From the NCBI GenBank assembly GCA_019916065.1, contig JAINTL010000058.1:124001-188000 (forward strand): a stretch of DNA of 64,000 nucleotides. The letters run 5' to 3'. Source of the stretch: Vitellaria paradoxa. Taxonomy: Eukaryota; Streptophyta; Magnoliopsida; Ericales; Sapotaceae. Made by a program: the position numbers and the translations under genes. The notes below the pieces were generated by a model. That model was not told the origin of the DNA. It saw only the letters and a list, made by a program, of their open reading frames with translations, and made no database searches. Below, piece after piece: positions 1 to 16,229 of this stretch. Positions within the stretch are counted from its first letter, which is position 1, and each line of letters starts with the position of its first letter.

Positions 1-777
1 TTCATGAGCTATTCTAGTTTTATTTGCCCTGCCATGGACTATATGTATATTCTTCTCCTTATTTGGCTTGTGTGGATGAGCTGCTGCTTGACTCTTGCCA
101 ATTGACTTCCAAATTTGCCAATTTACTAGTTTTTATGATTTGCAATCACATGCTTCAGAAGTGAATGGATGTTGAAAAGTTTTTGCTAAATTTTTTATTG
201 CATCAATGAGTAGGCAGATCAACTTTCATGTGGAAGCTTACAATTGATTGCCCGATTCATAGATGCAGCCTTTATGGGGAATGTTTTAATGTATAGCCCA
301 TTACTTCAGATATGCGGCAATGTTCTTTAGCATTCATAGTTTGCCTGTCTTTCCCTTTTCACCCTTTGCCCTTGCATAGAAAAAAATTAATATTAAGACT
401 GAGTATTGTAAATTTGGTAGGATTTACCAATGAAATAATTGCTGAAGTTTTATGTCACGATTCTTTCTACAGAAAAGGAGATTTCTGGGCTTTCTTGTCC
501 TCAACTGTTCTTATTTATTTGCTCATTTGATTATTTTCTGGCCTCTTGTATTTATTTATGCAATTTGTTTATTTATTTATTAAATTTTTTTTGGGGGGGG
601 GGTGTGGGGCAGCGAGCCCATGTTGTCTAGTGTGTCTAGTGTGAAGAATGTTGTATGAATTGGTTGATGTCTATTTTAACTACGCTGGACGGTTCTAGGT
701 TACCCTAGTAGTGTATTGTGACTACATTAGATGTTAATTCTCTGATTGTGATCTCATTTTTTTCCCTTCTCTCACTA

Positions 778-816
<39 letters not shown>

Positions 817-838
817 ACTTTTCCTCATTATTTGGTAG
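1..838 (+). other. Intron of the ARI-type E3 ligase gene (left edge)
   Basis: No exon of the ligase could be found here. The first recognisable exon opens at 839 after the acceptor AG at 837-838. The next residues upstream in the family (end of RING1 and the linker into the IBR domain) are not encoded in any frame, so this is read as intron. It contains a T-run followed directly by a G-run near 585-602 and a (CT)n tract at 781-813 that may serve as the polypyrimidine region of the 3' splice site. Confidence 0.7.
781..813. repeat. (CT)n microsatellite
   Basis: About 16 CT units just before the first visible ligase exon. Confidence 0.95.
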
Positions 839-3800
839 ACCAAGTGGTGTCCTGCCCCCGGCTGTGAGCATGCTATTGAATATTTCATTGGTAGTGGATG
901 CTATGATGTATCGTGTCTCTGCTCATATGGCTTTTGTTGGAATGTAAGTCTCTTTGGATTCTCTTGAATTCATAATAGTAGTTTTATGTTTTGCTGTATG
1001 TGACAATGAAGCTTATTGTTTTTGAGCTGAAATTGCAGTGTACAGAAGAAGCTCATCGTCCTGTGGACTGTGGCACTGTGGCCAAGTGGATTTTAAAAAA
1101 CAGTGCGGAGTCTGAAAACATGAATTGGTACAGCATGTTTGCTTGTTAGCGATGCATTTTTATGAAGAAATTTTTTATTCTCTATATTTTGTTTGGTCTA
1201 GTTCATGGTGTTGTATTGTAAGGTTTTTATGAAGGGATTAACTACTTTCCAGGGGCCACTAAATTGAATTGGCCTGTTAATTTTGTGTTCATTTGTCATT
1301 GTCATACCTGGTTAAAATACAGAAGGGTTATTGATATGTTGCTGTCTGGCATCGTCACCAAATGCTAAAGATTGATGTTCTCTTGTCAGGATACTAGCTA
1401 ATTCCAAGCCTTGTCCGAAGTGCAAGCGACCAATTGAGAAAAACCAAGGATGCATGCACATGACTTGCACGCCTCCTTGCAAATTTGAATTCTGCTGGTA
1501 AGCATTCTACCTCTGTTGCAAATTGAAATACTTGCATGTTTAATTCTTAACGCTGTTCATTTCCAATGGAGAACTGCTTATGCAAAAATTTTTTTACCTT
1601 GTTCACCCCCCAACTTTAGTGCGTGATTTTCACTGTAACTTTTAACATTAATACTAAATTGTCATTTTGTTCTTAAATATTAATTTTAACAATCTTACAT
1701 GCAGGCTATGCCTTGGTGCATGGTCTGATCATGGCGAGAGGACAGGTGGTTTCTATGCATGTAACCGTTACGAGGCAGCTAAGCAAGAGGGAGTGGTAAT
1801 GGAATTTGGCATGTTGGCTTTGTCTTTGAGAAAGCTTACTGAATTTCTGCATATAATCTGATGCTTTGAACAATTAGTTATTTTTTTTTTTCCTGGCTAT
1901 GTTTTTTGGTTGCTGCAGTATGATGAAACAGAGAGACGAAGAGAGATGGCTAAGAACTCCCTTGAGAGATACACTCATTATTATGAACGTTGGGCAACCA
2001 ATCAATCGGTACATAAATTTGTAAATGCTTCTGGTTGTGTGTTGTTTATGGCCTGGATTTTTTGTTGTCTTTCTCTTTTTGCTTGTTTTGCAATTAAGTC
2101 TTGCCTATATTGCAACATGTACTCGTTAATTTAACACAAGTGATTGTCTTCTTTGTTCTATTTTGCATATAATCTGATTCCCTCCCTTTTCTTCTCTTAC
2201 AGTCGAGGCAAAAAGCTCTTTCAGACTTGCATCAAATGCAAACTGTTCATGTAAGGAAACCTTTCTTTTCTTTTTTTTTTTTTTTTTGGTTTTTTAACTA
2301 TATCATTGTTTGTGTGGCTGCTAAGTGAAAATGAAATCTGATGAATGAATAAGACTGGTATTCGTGGTTGATTTTTAATGGGAAGTTTCATTGTACTATT
2401 TATGCATTTTCCGGGGACGTACCATAATTAGTGCAGGATGAAGTAATTTTTGGTGCCAACTATTGACTGCATTTCTTTGTGTTTTAGTTTCCTGTCTAAA
2501 ATGTTACCACTAGCTTTCTCAACTTTATAAATCCTTATTTTCTTTGGGCTGAGGTCACGGAGTTCTTTTTTTTTTTGGGGGGGGGGGGGTGGGGTTTCAA
2601 ATTACTTGGGAAGTTTTGTTCTTACATTTTTTTTTATCTAACATTTTGTTAAACCTTAGCTAACTGAAAAAATATGTTGAAAAAGGAAAGTCATTTAATG
2701 AGGGAATTGCTTGAGGATGGAATATTTATGGAATTCCCGCTTGTTATGTTTAGATGGCATGGAAAGTTACTTAAACTTTATGATTTTTATTTATTTTGTT
2801 TTATTATTATTTTTTTTGGGGGTGGGTCGGGGTTGGGAATAACTTCCTTTCATGATCTTAAATATCATCTAGCAGCAGGGTTGTTTTTGTGTGGTTGGTG
2901 AGACCTGCTGTACATTGATATACAGCCTTTGCACAAAGCAATATAAGAAGGTTTCTCTACCTTGTGATTTGATGGAATGATCTTTTAACCCCTCTTTCCT
3001 AGGTGCTGCAATTATTATTATTATTATTATTTCTTGACCATCTTACATTATGTTTTGCTTCTCTCTCTCTTTCTCTCTCTCTCTCTTCCCCCAGCTTGAG
3101 AAGCTTAGTGACAAACAATCTCAACCTGAGTCGCAGCTGAAGTTTATTATAGAGGCCTGGTTACAGGTAAGTCTAAATACCTTGCTTTGCATTCAGGAAT
3201 TAATTAATTTATTTATGTTTTATTTTTGGGGAGAATAATGATGAACTTTCAAAGATTTTCTGATTGTCAACTTTCAAAAAATAAAGATGGGGCTAGGATG
3301 TCTACCTCCTACGACTCCTATATCCCTTCTTAAAAGTGGGAGCCTTGTGTATTAGTTTTGTCCTTGCTTCTTGTCACTTATTTTTTTACATAACTCTTAA
3401 GACATGGAAAAATCTTACACAGGCTCTCATTTGGTATGCCACCTTTAGTATTGATTTGTTAAGCTACATTGAAGCCACCTGTTCACCTTAGATTATGTGC
3501 CCTACTTTTTTGAAGCGCATTGCTTATGACCTACCTCCTCTCCTATACCCTTTTGTAAACACGATCCTTGTACGCTGGGTATGACATTATTTCTAGTCAT
3601 ATAATGATTAAATGGATCTAAAGTCTTGCTTTACCTGCTTAACTGTAAGATGCTGGAAAATCCTTTGGGGAATGCAATCTTCTATAAAAATTTACATGTG
3701 TGCCCATTTAGAAAAAAATTTGAAGTTTTTTGCAGAACGGTTAGTGAAGTGATTCCTTGTAGAATGCTGAAGTGGCTTCTAATAATTTAGTGCTTTACCT

Positions 3801-6800
3801 TGGTTACATATATTGGCAGAGAATCCAGGCTTTAAGTCTTTTTCAGCCTGTCCTGTTTTAGACTGTGGCTTGGGATTTCCTGTGCTAAGATTGGAAGGGA
3901 ATGCTCACCTTTGAATAGGTTGGGCTTGCAACTTTGTGAAGTCCAGCTCTGTTAGTGTCTTGGGTCTGGCTCAGACCTGGCTGATTGACAGGTCCAATTA
4001 GATGACCGCCACCTATGTAAATAAAATCATATTTTTGCTGGTTGATCATTGTTGAGATTATGTGAGGGTAAGTAACAAAATCTCATGGAATGTTCAATGC
4101 AAACTAGTTTCCAACTAACAACTGAAAATGATGAATATTTTTGTCATGCTTAGCTTTGTACAGGAGTGGGGGTTGGCTTTTTTCCTTTATATGACGTTCC
4201 ATATTCTTTGTGGGTACAATCCATGTATATACCATATGATATATCATTATTTGATTCTCATACATGGATGCAAGTTCTCATTTTGTTTTTCTTTTGGTGT
4301 GGTTCTCTCTCTCTTCTCTCTCTCTTTTTTCTGTAATTATTTTATTATTTATTTTAATTATTAATTTTTATTTATTTATCATTTTTTTCGGGGAAGGCAG
4401 TTGGTCTTTACAAAACTGGAAGAATGTGGGATTATAATTTAATATTTTATAAAATATTTCTGTTGTCTTAAAGTTAATTACGCATTGTTATGCTGGGTAC
4501 GTGGCTTTATTTGTGTTGGAATTTTAGACCCAAGGGTAGATTGGGTAGTTGAGCGGTAATACCTCTACCAATTGAATTAGAGGTCACCAGGAGCTCTATG
4601 GGACTAGTTCCACCAAAGACGGCGATATCCTAGTATAAAAAAAATTAGATTTGCTGGATTTGTTTTATTCATATTTATTTTATTTTCTTTATTGGAACTC
4701 AAAAATTTAACAGATGCAGGAAATAGAGGAGAGGGGTCATACCTGTTCAAAAAAATGTTATTATTATTTTTATAAAAAACATCATAAGTCGTCTATTACT
4801 GTTACATATCTGCAGATAGTTGAATGTCGCCGAGTGTTAAAATGGACCTATGCCTATGGATATTACTTACCTGAGCATGAACATGCTAAGAGACAGTTTT
4901 TTGAATATTTGCAAGGTATTTTTGTTTCTTCTAATCTTCTGTTCAATGTATCTTTGGAACTTTTTGCAAGTACTGATGGGAAAGTGATGTCTGATTGTCT
5001 GCAGGTGAGGCCGAGGCTGGTTTAGAAAGGCTTCATCAATGTGCTGAGAAGGACCTACTAACCTATCTCAGTGCCGAAGCTCCTTCTAATGATTTTAATG
5101 ATTTCCGCACAAAGCTAGCTGGACTGACCAGGTAATTTACAAGTTCTTCTGATCTGACTTACCCACTCTATTCACATTAAATTATCTCTGTAAAAGGAAA
5201 CTCTAGAGGGATAGAGAAGAAAAACTGAAAAACTCATTAGGTGCATTACTTTGTGACTTGGGGGAAAAAGTGGGAAGTTCTGGTTTCTCCAGTTATTAAA
5301 AAAAAAAAAGAGTATTTTCCATATATTGGTTGTTTTCAATGTGCATCTTATACACGCACCTTTCTTGCATGTTAACTTAAGGCTCTGACAATAATGTGGT
5401 ACAGGTATTTTATCTATCTGCTCAATTATACCTGTCTCTGGCTACCTGCATTACCACACAGGATTTTTTTAATATGGTAGTGGCCCATGTGGTCCATGTG
5501 GTCCATGGGAGAAGGCTGAAGTACTGCCTGTGTCTATAAATCTATTGGTCTATAAACCTGGTCTGTTAGGTTGCTGTCTGCATTTCTTGTGGCTAGGTTC
5601 TTGTAGAATGAAGGGTTGACTTTAGATCACACAATTCGAACGCAGGGTGGGAGCAAGAGCTTCCATTAAAAATATTTAAATATATTTTATGTAAAATAAT
5701 ACTAAACATATATAATAAATCTTTATTTTTTCATGTATAAATGTGATTGCAGTTAATGTTATTCTGTACGTAAATTTCGTCAATAATTTCTACGTAATCA
5801 TTATATTTTCCAATAGATAATATCTATGAAGCACGGATATTTCAAATTAGGTGCCGCACTCATATCGGATATTTCGTGAATACGGATACGGCTGGATACA
5901 TATCGTGGCGTATCCAAATTTTTTATTTTAAATTTTGCATAGGATACAGTTGGGATACGAGCAGGATACAAGAAAGATACGGTTGGGATACGGTGGGGGT
6001 CCAAATGCAATATTTTAAACCTTTTTTGGGGGGTAAAATTGATATGATAAAAATTTTAGTAGGGATTAAACTGTAATTAACTATAATATAACTTAATAAT
6101 TATTCTTATGTTTTGTTATACCTGAGACACATGAAGGAAAAAAAAAAAAAAAAGTCCTAAACCTTGACGAACCTCGATGGCGCATGTTTGCTCGACTCCA
6201 GTAGCTCTGGCGATTTTCGGTTATCTTTCGCTACCATTTTCTTTTGTTTGTGCATAGCTTTCTCTTTATTTTTTCTTTTATTCTAATTTTTGTTGTATTG
6301 ATATTAGAATAGTGATATAAATTGAAAATATATTAATTTTAAAATTTAGAGATTATGGTTTTAAAACGCAGATTGAAAATAGATTGAAAATTAAATCTAG
6401 CTTTTTTTTGGATTAAATGGTATTTTTCATTCTATATAATTGTTATTTATATAATGTCTAGTAGTATATAAATGCTATCTTCAAAAATATTTTAAATAAA
6501 ATATATATATATATATATATATATTTGCCGTATTTTCGCCGTACCCGTATCCTCATTTTATAAAAATTGTTGTATCCCGTATTCGTACTCATACCCATAC
6601 CCGCTCCCGTATCCGTATCTGTGTTTCATTGGATAATATCAAGATTATCTGTAATGTTATTTTTTCATTTAGGTCACCATAATATTACATGAGTATTCAT
6701 ATAGAAAGATAACTAGTGAATTCATTTATGATTCATGGATTAAACCAAACTGCTTTGAGGATCTGACTAGAATTCTTCCTAAATTTGCGAATTATGGGTT

Positions 6801-7186
6801 GAAGTGCGATTCCGCCCCGGGTGTTATCATTTTCTTTACTTGGGCAATAATGTTTGGCTTGTGGCATCTTTTTAAAATATCTGAACCTCATCATCCTTCT
6901 GTGCAATTGCAACAGTGTCACACGAAATTACTTTGAGAACTTGGTTAGAGCATTAGAGAATGGTCTATCAGACGTGGATGCTCAAGGCGGTTGCTGCAGC
7001 AAGACAACAAGCTCGAAAAGTATAGGAGTAGCTGCCAAGGTGAAAGGGGGAAGAGGGAAGGGTACTTCCCGGACTGGTGGGCCGAGTAAAACTTTGGATG
7101 ATTCAGGCGGTTGGTCATGCGACCACTGCACTTATTTGAATGCCCGGTCTTCAACTACATGTGAGATGTGCCACCAGCGACCATGA
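839..7186 (+). CDS. ARI8: RBR-type E3 ubiquitin ligase, Ariadne family (ARI7/ARI8-like), 3' part
   Basis: RING-between-RING E3 ligase that takes ubiquitin from an E2 onto its own cysteine before passing it to a substrate. Ten exons join in phase: 839-943, 1039-1127, 1390-1497, 1705-1795, 1919-2008, 2203-2250, 3095-3166, 4816-4915, 5005-5131, 6916-7186 (TGA). The first two carry the IBR domain (starts [12 protein letters not shown]). The third and fourth carry RING2/Rcat ([19 protein letters not shown] ... [13 protein letters not shown]). The Cys in QGCMHM, codon 1451-1453, aligns with the catalytic Cys of human HHARI. Next comes the helical Ariadne domain ([18 protein letters not shown] onward). 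The last exon ends in a RanBP2-type finger, C-x2-C-x10-C-x2-C ([10 protein letters not shown]...CEMC), a feature of the plant ARI7/8 group. The N-terminal acidic region and RING1 lie outside the window. The last intron (5132-6915) holds a transposon. The assignment to ARI7 or ARI8 rather than ARI5 is by memory of the family. Confidence 0.93.
4535..4646 (+). mobile_element. Possible tRNA-derived SINE
   Basis: Within a ligase intron. A box A-like stretch (GGGTAGTTGAGCGGTAATAC) is followed about 35 bp later by a degenerate box B-like AGGTCACCAGGAGCTC, then a GC-richer body and a short A-rich tail near 4637. No target duplication could be defined, so this stays tentative. Confidence 0.35.
5816..6640. 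mobile_element. Non-autonomous Mutator-like element (MULE) with 9 bp target duplication
   Basis: An 807 bp element (5825-6631) inside the last ARI intron. The flanks are an exact 9 bp direct repeat GATAATATC at 5816-5824 and 6632-6640. The ends are inverted: TATGAAGCACGGATA on the left matches CAATGAAACACAGATA read from the right. Subterminal repeats of GGATACG/CGTATCC type fill both arms, and the interior is AT-rich with poly(A) near 6140 and a (TA)n tract near 6500. No coding capacity is visible. A 9 bp target duplication is typical of Mutator-like elements; the class assignment rests on this. Confidence 0.8.
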
Positions 7187-8502
7187 ATGTTCACTCTTGC
7201 CCGAGCCGGTGGTTACCGTTCAACGGAAATGCCTTCCAAAGCAAGAAGGGCAAAAGGGGGCGCATTTTTAAGAGGCATTTCTGGGCATGAAAGGTTTGTT
7301 TGCTGAGGGTGTTGTAAGCATGGAAGGAAAGAAATGAGAAATGGAAGAATGAGATTGAAGCAGAGACATGTATGTCTGTTGTAGTTTGTGTTGTGGGAAT
7401 ATGATCCGTTGTATATAGTTTCTAGATGTCAGCAATCAATCAATTTTATTTGCATTCTGACTTACTCTAAATATATTACATAATATGATATGTGATGGCT
7501 AGAGCACAAATCTACTCTTTTGTGGCTTCCCTCTGTTACTGTTTAAAGGAGTGAAGTATATCTTCCTGACATGTATAATGGTGGATATGTGTAAGATTTC
7601 TTTATGATTTCTCTCTCCTTTATTTATTTACTTATTTATTTATTTTGGGGTAATTACCTCGACATTCTTCCTTGGTGTCACTGAGGCATCAGAAGAATAA
7701 TAAGTAAGTTTTCCCCTTCCATGGTGTAGTCTGTTAGGTGGTGCACCCACTCATAATTATATGGCCAGGATTTCCCTTCTATTCGATTTGTGATTGTCAC
7801 AATGTGGGTTTGGCTAGGCATTAATAAAGTTATATGAATAAATTTAGGTTATCTTTGGATCAGGATGTCAGTGAAAAAATGCAGATGAAGATTCGAAATT
7901 GTTATTATTATTATTATTTTTGCTTAGTGTATTTTTATAAAAGTAAAAGTACAGAATATAATAAATAAAAAACAATGTTTAAAATCAAATTAAATTTTTT
8001 TTCACTAGGTGGGGTTGGTTAAATAAAATATAATGTTTAAATTAGAAAAATAATTAATTGATAAATACTTTTTTATTTTTTATATTTTCTAACCCACCAG
8101 AGGAACATCATGCATTTGGTGCTTTATGCTTGCTTTCCACTTTTCCTTTTTTTTTGGCTTTTCCAATTTTTTGCCCCCCCTCTCTCTCTCCATATTAAAT
8201 TGTCAATCCAAACACATACTAAAACAAGAAACAACATAGGGATACACAAAAAATTAGCACAGGATATTCACAAAAGACTCTGGAAATTTTAGTTTCATGT
8301 TTCAGTTCTAAAATTTTCCTAGCAAAAAACAGATGTTCAATAACCAAATCTGATAATTTTTGGACCTTTTCTTTCCTTTTCTTCTTCTTCTTCTGCTTCT
8401 GCAATTCAGAAAGTACAAAGACCATACACTGCAGGGCTCAGAATCATTACAGCACATCTTTGTGTATAGATCATGTTTGGCCAAGGAAAAATTATAAAAT
8501 TT
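7187..8502. other. Convergent 3' regions of ARI and CDPK genes
   Basis: The + ligase gene and the - kinase gene end towards each other. The first ~250 bases are a plausible 3' UTR of the ligase, with AATCAATCAA-type A-rich motifs near 7430. The stretch just below 8503 is the kinase 3' UTR. Between them is AT-rich sequence with TAT/TTA microsatellite runs and no convincing ORF. Confidence 0.6.
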
Positions 8503-12448
<3,946 letters not shown>

Positions 12449-13150
12449 GGGATCTCTCTCAGTGGATTAATCCCATGGGATGAAAAAGAAGAAGGGACAA
12501 TGGAAACCCTAATGTTATATGTTGGCATAGAGAGAGAGAGAGAGATGGGTGGATGGCTAATTTTGGCGAAGAGCTTATGGTAACAGAAAGCTCAGACAGC
12601 TTGAAAAGTAGTTACAGGGGTTTCCTTTGTAGGCTCCATTTAATTTGAGCACTATTATTTTTGGACAACAATTCCTAAAATAGTAAAATAAATGTAAATT
12701 TATATTATTTTTATTTTATTATTTTATTTAGTATTTTTTTCTTCTAAATTACAATTTGTTACATCGTTACGTCGTCACTTCACTTCTCATATAACTAAAG
12801 AACATCAAGTTTAGAACAAATTTAAAATTAATAAGATTTGTTTAGAAAAAGTGTGCAATAATTATGATTAATTATTTGACATAAATACGATATAAGTATG
12901 TAATTTTGGCATTAATCGCATTAATGTCTCTCTGTGCTTCCTAGCAAATGATCCTTATGTGATAAAAAAACATATAGAACTTTGAGGGGTTAGTTCAAGT
13001 AGTAAGATTTTGAATTTACTTTACAGTAACTATTAGTTTTGAGTTTTTTTAGAATCATTGGATACTTATATGATTGTTAACTTCAGGTTTCTAGAAACTA
13101 AATGAAATATGCACAAACTAATTCGGGCATTTTGAGTCATTAAGGGGAAA
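12449..13150. other. CDPK 5' region and AT-rich intergenic DNA
   Basis: Bases just above 12448 are the presumed 5' UTR and promoter of the kinase, including a GA run at 12528-12544. Above about 12650 the sequence is AT-rich with no supported gene. Confidence 0.5.
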
Positions 13151-13169
13151 AAAATTGAAAAGTGTAAAG

Positions 13170-13555
13170 GTAGGGGTGGAAATGAGCTTAATTGAGTCGA
13201 ATTTTAATGTATTCAAGCTCTGTTCAATCTTTTTAAATTGAGCTCGAACTTGATTTGAATTTTTTTATACACTTGAGCTCAGCTCGCGAATAAACTCAAT
13301 TAAACTAAAATGATATCATTTTAATTTAAAATATGATAAATAAAATATTATTAACAAAATATATATTATTTTATTGATTCTACTCGTGAATTTTTGAGCT
13401 AAGTTTTTCTATATTCGAGTTCAAGCTCGAATGTAAATGAGGCACAAATTAAACTCGATTCGAGTTTGTTTTAGTCACGAATTGAATTCGAACCAACTTT
13501 TTTTCATGTCAAACTCGAATAATTTACAAATAATTCGATTCATTTCCATCCTAGT
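13170..13555. mobile_element. MITE-like element rich in GAGCTCGA motifs
   Basis: Ends are inverted: TAGGGGTGGAAATGAGC at about 13172 against a right end ATTCATTTCCATCCTA finishing near 13554. The interior repeats GAGCTCGAAC/TTCGAGCTC-type words on both strands, a pattern seen in short plant DNA transposons. No clear target duplication was found, so the exact borders are uncertain. Confidence 0.45.
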
Positions 13556-15081
13556 GTATGGATTGATTACTAATGTGGGTTGCCAAATTGCAACAGACCG
13601 GCTTTTGCTAATTATTAAGCCCTGTCCATTGAGTCGCTGGGCTAAGAACCACCTGGTCCAATTGCCAAGAGGTCCAACCATGCAAGGCCACCACAGTTGG
13701 GCTCTATCCACTGCTTTCTCCATTGCTCCGCAACATGGCAAGCCTAAGATCATCATGCCGCAGCACCATGATGATCGGCAAATTGTAGGAAAACATTATA
13801 ACAAGAAATTAAAATATTATTTTATTAAAAAATATAGCAAGGAAATTCTACTAGAATGATCTGAGCGATAATTCTGTAAAATAAATTACAATTTTATGAA
13901 AATTTTCTTTAAAATAAGTCATTTGAATTTTATCTATGATGATAATTTTTTGATTGTGTTGATAATGGTGGTGTGTTGCCATCGTATTTATTAGTCCACA
14001 CAAAAATATTCTTTGGGCATTCTGAATATGGCCAAAAAAAAAAAAAAGAAAATGTGTTTAGTTATTTTTTATTATTTCTTTTAACATGTAATTAAAATAA
14101 ATTTAAATTTGAGTGATTGTAAAAGTTATAATTATAATTTTTTTATTTTTTATTTTATATATTAAATTATTGAATTAATTTTTAATGTTATATTTAAATA
14201 CATATTTTAATAAAAATATAGATATATTATATATATATATATATATATTTAAGGTATGTTATTTTTTTTTTACCGAGTTTTATTTTAGTGTCTTACATTT
14301 TGATTAAGGGTCTAAAAATTCAATTTGTTAAAAAATGTGAGATCTATTAGGTTACTAATTCGGCCGTTAAATGTACACATAATCATCAATTAAGGAGTAA
14401 AATGGTAAATAAACACGAGTGAATTTTAACAAAGAGTGATGGATCCCCCGCATTGTAACAAAACAAGTTCTCAAATGCCTAATTACATAATTAAAATGCG
14501 ATATGCTAGAGTGAAATTTAATAAAATATCAAAGTGAAAAAATATAATTTATCCATTTATTAGGCTTTGTTTTGTTAGAAAAAAAGTTTTTATTTTTTTA
14601 ATAATTTTTTGTTCTATGAACTTTTCACAAAAACTTAACTTTTAAAATGTATTAATCACACTTGTAAAAAAAAAAAAAAAAATTCACACGTTTTAATAAA
14701 ACTAGAAAAAACAAATACCAGGTTTTATTATTATTTTTTTATCCAAACAAATAACCAGTGAATTTTTTATTTTTTATGAATGCGATTAGCACATTTAAAA
14801 TTTATAATTTTTAAAATAAAATTAAATTCAAATGGAAAAAAGCCGTATAAAAAAAAAAAAAAAAAGAAAAGCTATAACTTTTTTTTTTTTTAGCCAAAGA
14901 AAGCCTTATCTTGATATCCTTATCTGTCAATATTGTTGTAATTGAGTTCATATTCTGCATTATTGCATAAATGGTTGCTCGAAAAGCAGCCTAGTCATCG
15001 ATATTATTGTCCAAAACAACAGATGATTAATTTTAATTCATTGGATTTCATGGCCAGCTGTTAAAATCATTACTTTGATTT

Positions 15082-15116
<35 letters not shown>

Positions 15117-15660
15117 ATTGAGAGGTCTCTTATTTTCAGGGTTTTCTTTTTCCAAAAGATTCAAGGTGATAAAACCAAACTGAATAGCTATTATAAGCAT
15201 TGGAAATTGAGTGGCTATTTTCATCCAGCCCAGATGAGAATAACATTCCAAAAGAAACCAACTAAGCTTTTTTCGAAAAAGGTTGTGGGGAAAGAAAAAG
15301 GAGAGAAAACAAAGAGAAAACTTACATAACAAATGTGCTAAATTTCTTTAATAACTTTCTTTTCTTCCTCTCCCCAAACTCAAATATCCAAACAAAAAGA
15401 AATGAAATATTTTCTTTTTTTTTTTATTTATTATTTTGTTCACTTTTTTTCCTTTCCAAACCACAAATCAAACATGGTGTAAAGTACTTGGTGAGTGAAG
15501 TAAATATAAAAATTCAAAATAAATTAGCATATGAACTGTTTGAGAAATCATGAGAAGAGAAAATTTTTATCAAAGAGAAGTGATTTGCATTACAAATTGT
15601 TACATGGATGGTATAATAAAAATTGCAAGAAAGTTAACTAGTTAATCCTGATATAACTTG
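13556..15660. other. Intergenic AT-rich DNA
   Basis: Only a GC-richer patch at about 13560-13780 stands out. The rest is AT-rich, with T/A homopolymers and (TA)n tracts near 14228-14250 and 15084-15112. No gene is supported. Confidence 0.5.
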
Positions 15661-15672
15661 ATTTGTACACTC

Positions 15673-15709
<37 letters not shown>

Positions 15710-15741
15710 TCCCAATATGTTTCAGTAGACACTTTCTCCAA

Positions 15742-15975
15742 TCAGTGCAGCAAAAAGCTAGAAGAGAACTTTTTGGTTATTCTCATAGTCCACGAATTAG
15801 AATCAGGCAGTGATTCCAATTTCTCTGTGATGGGTGGAAAGCAGCAGTCTTGAGGCAACCTAGAAACTCCGCTGCTCCATCCAGACTCCAAAAACACCAG
15901 AAACAAATACAAAATCCCCAGTATGGAGATTGCAAAAGATAGATACATCTCTGCATTGAAACTAAGAATCACCAT
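15742..15975 (-). CDS. Candidate small membrane-anchored or secreted peptide (77 aa)
   Basis: A single-exon ORF of 77 codons with ATG at 15975 and TGA at 15742. Residues ~11-32 (YLSFAISILGILYLFLVFL) form one strong hydrophobic helix that could be a signal peptide or membrane anchor. A polar tail of ~43 residues follows, with a Cys pair (DCC) and a basic patch (MRITKK) near the end. I do not recognise a family. Support comes from context: a TATA box on the same strand at 16054-16046, a pyrimidine-rich leader typical of plant 5' UTRs, and the ATG ~70 bases below the TATA box. It could also be a chance ORF downstream of a non-coding promoter. Confidence 0.4.
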   Translation of the reverse strand: MVILSFNAEMYLSFAISILGILYLFLVFLESGWSSGVSRLPQDCCFPPITEKLESLPDSNSWTMRITKKFSSSFLLH

Positions 15976-16045
15976 CTTTTAGTGAGAGAGAAAGAGAGAG
16001 AGAGACGGAGAGAAAGATGGGTTTTGAGTACAAAGATGATGAGTG

Positions 16046-16054
16046 TTATATATA
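16046..16054 (-). promoter_or_regulatory. TATA box of the small peptide gene
   Basis: On the minus strand the bases read TATATATAA. With transcription starting about 30 bases downstream (near 16020), the leader would be ~45 nt, CT-rich, and end in AAAAG before the ATG at 15975. Confidence 0.45.
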
Positions 16055-16229
16055 CACATATACGAGAGAGTCCCAAGGAAGGGAAGTAAGTTCAATGAAC
16101 TCAGAGGTGTGAGTTTGAGAGAGAATATGTCAGATAAGGAGGCAGAAAGTAGTGGCAGGCAGGGGGGATTAATGTTCAACGGGTCGGGTTCAGATGTTTG
16201 AAAACCAGCTGTGGTGAGCATATATACAA

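Noticed and set aside
13437..13859. 140-codon + strand ORF
   Set aside because: Crosses the edge of a MITE-like element into anonymous DNA and has no coherent domain.
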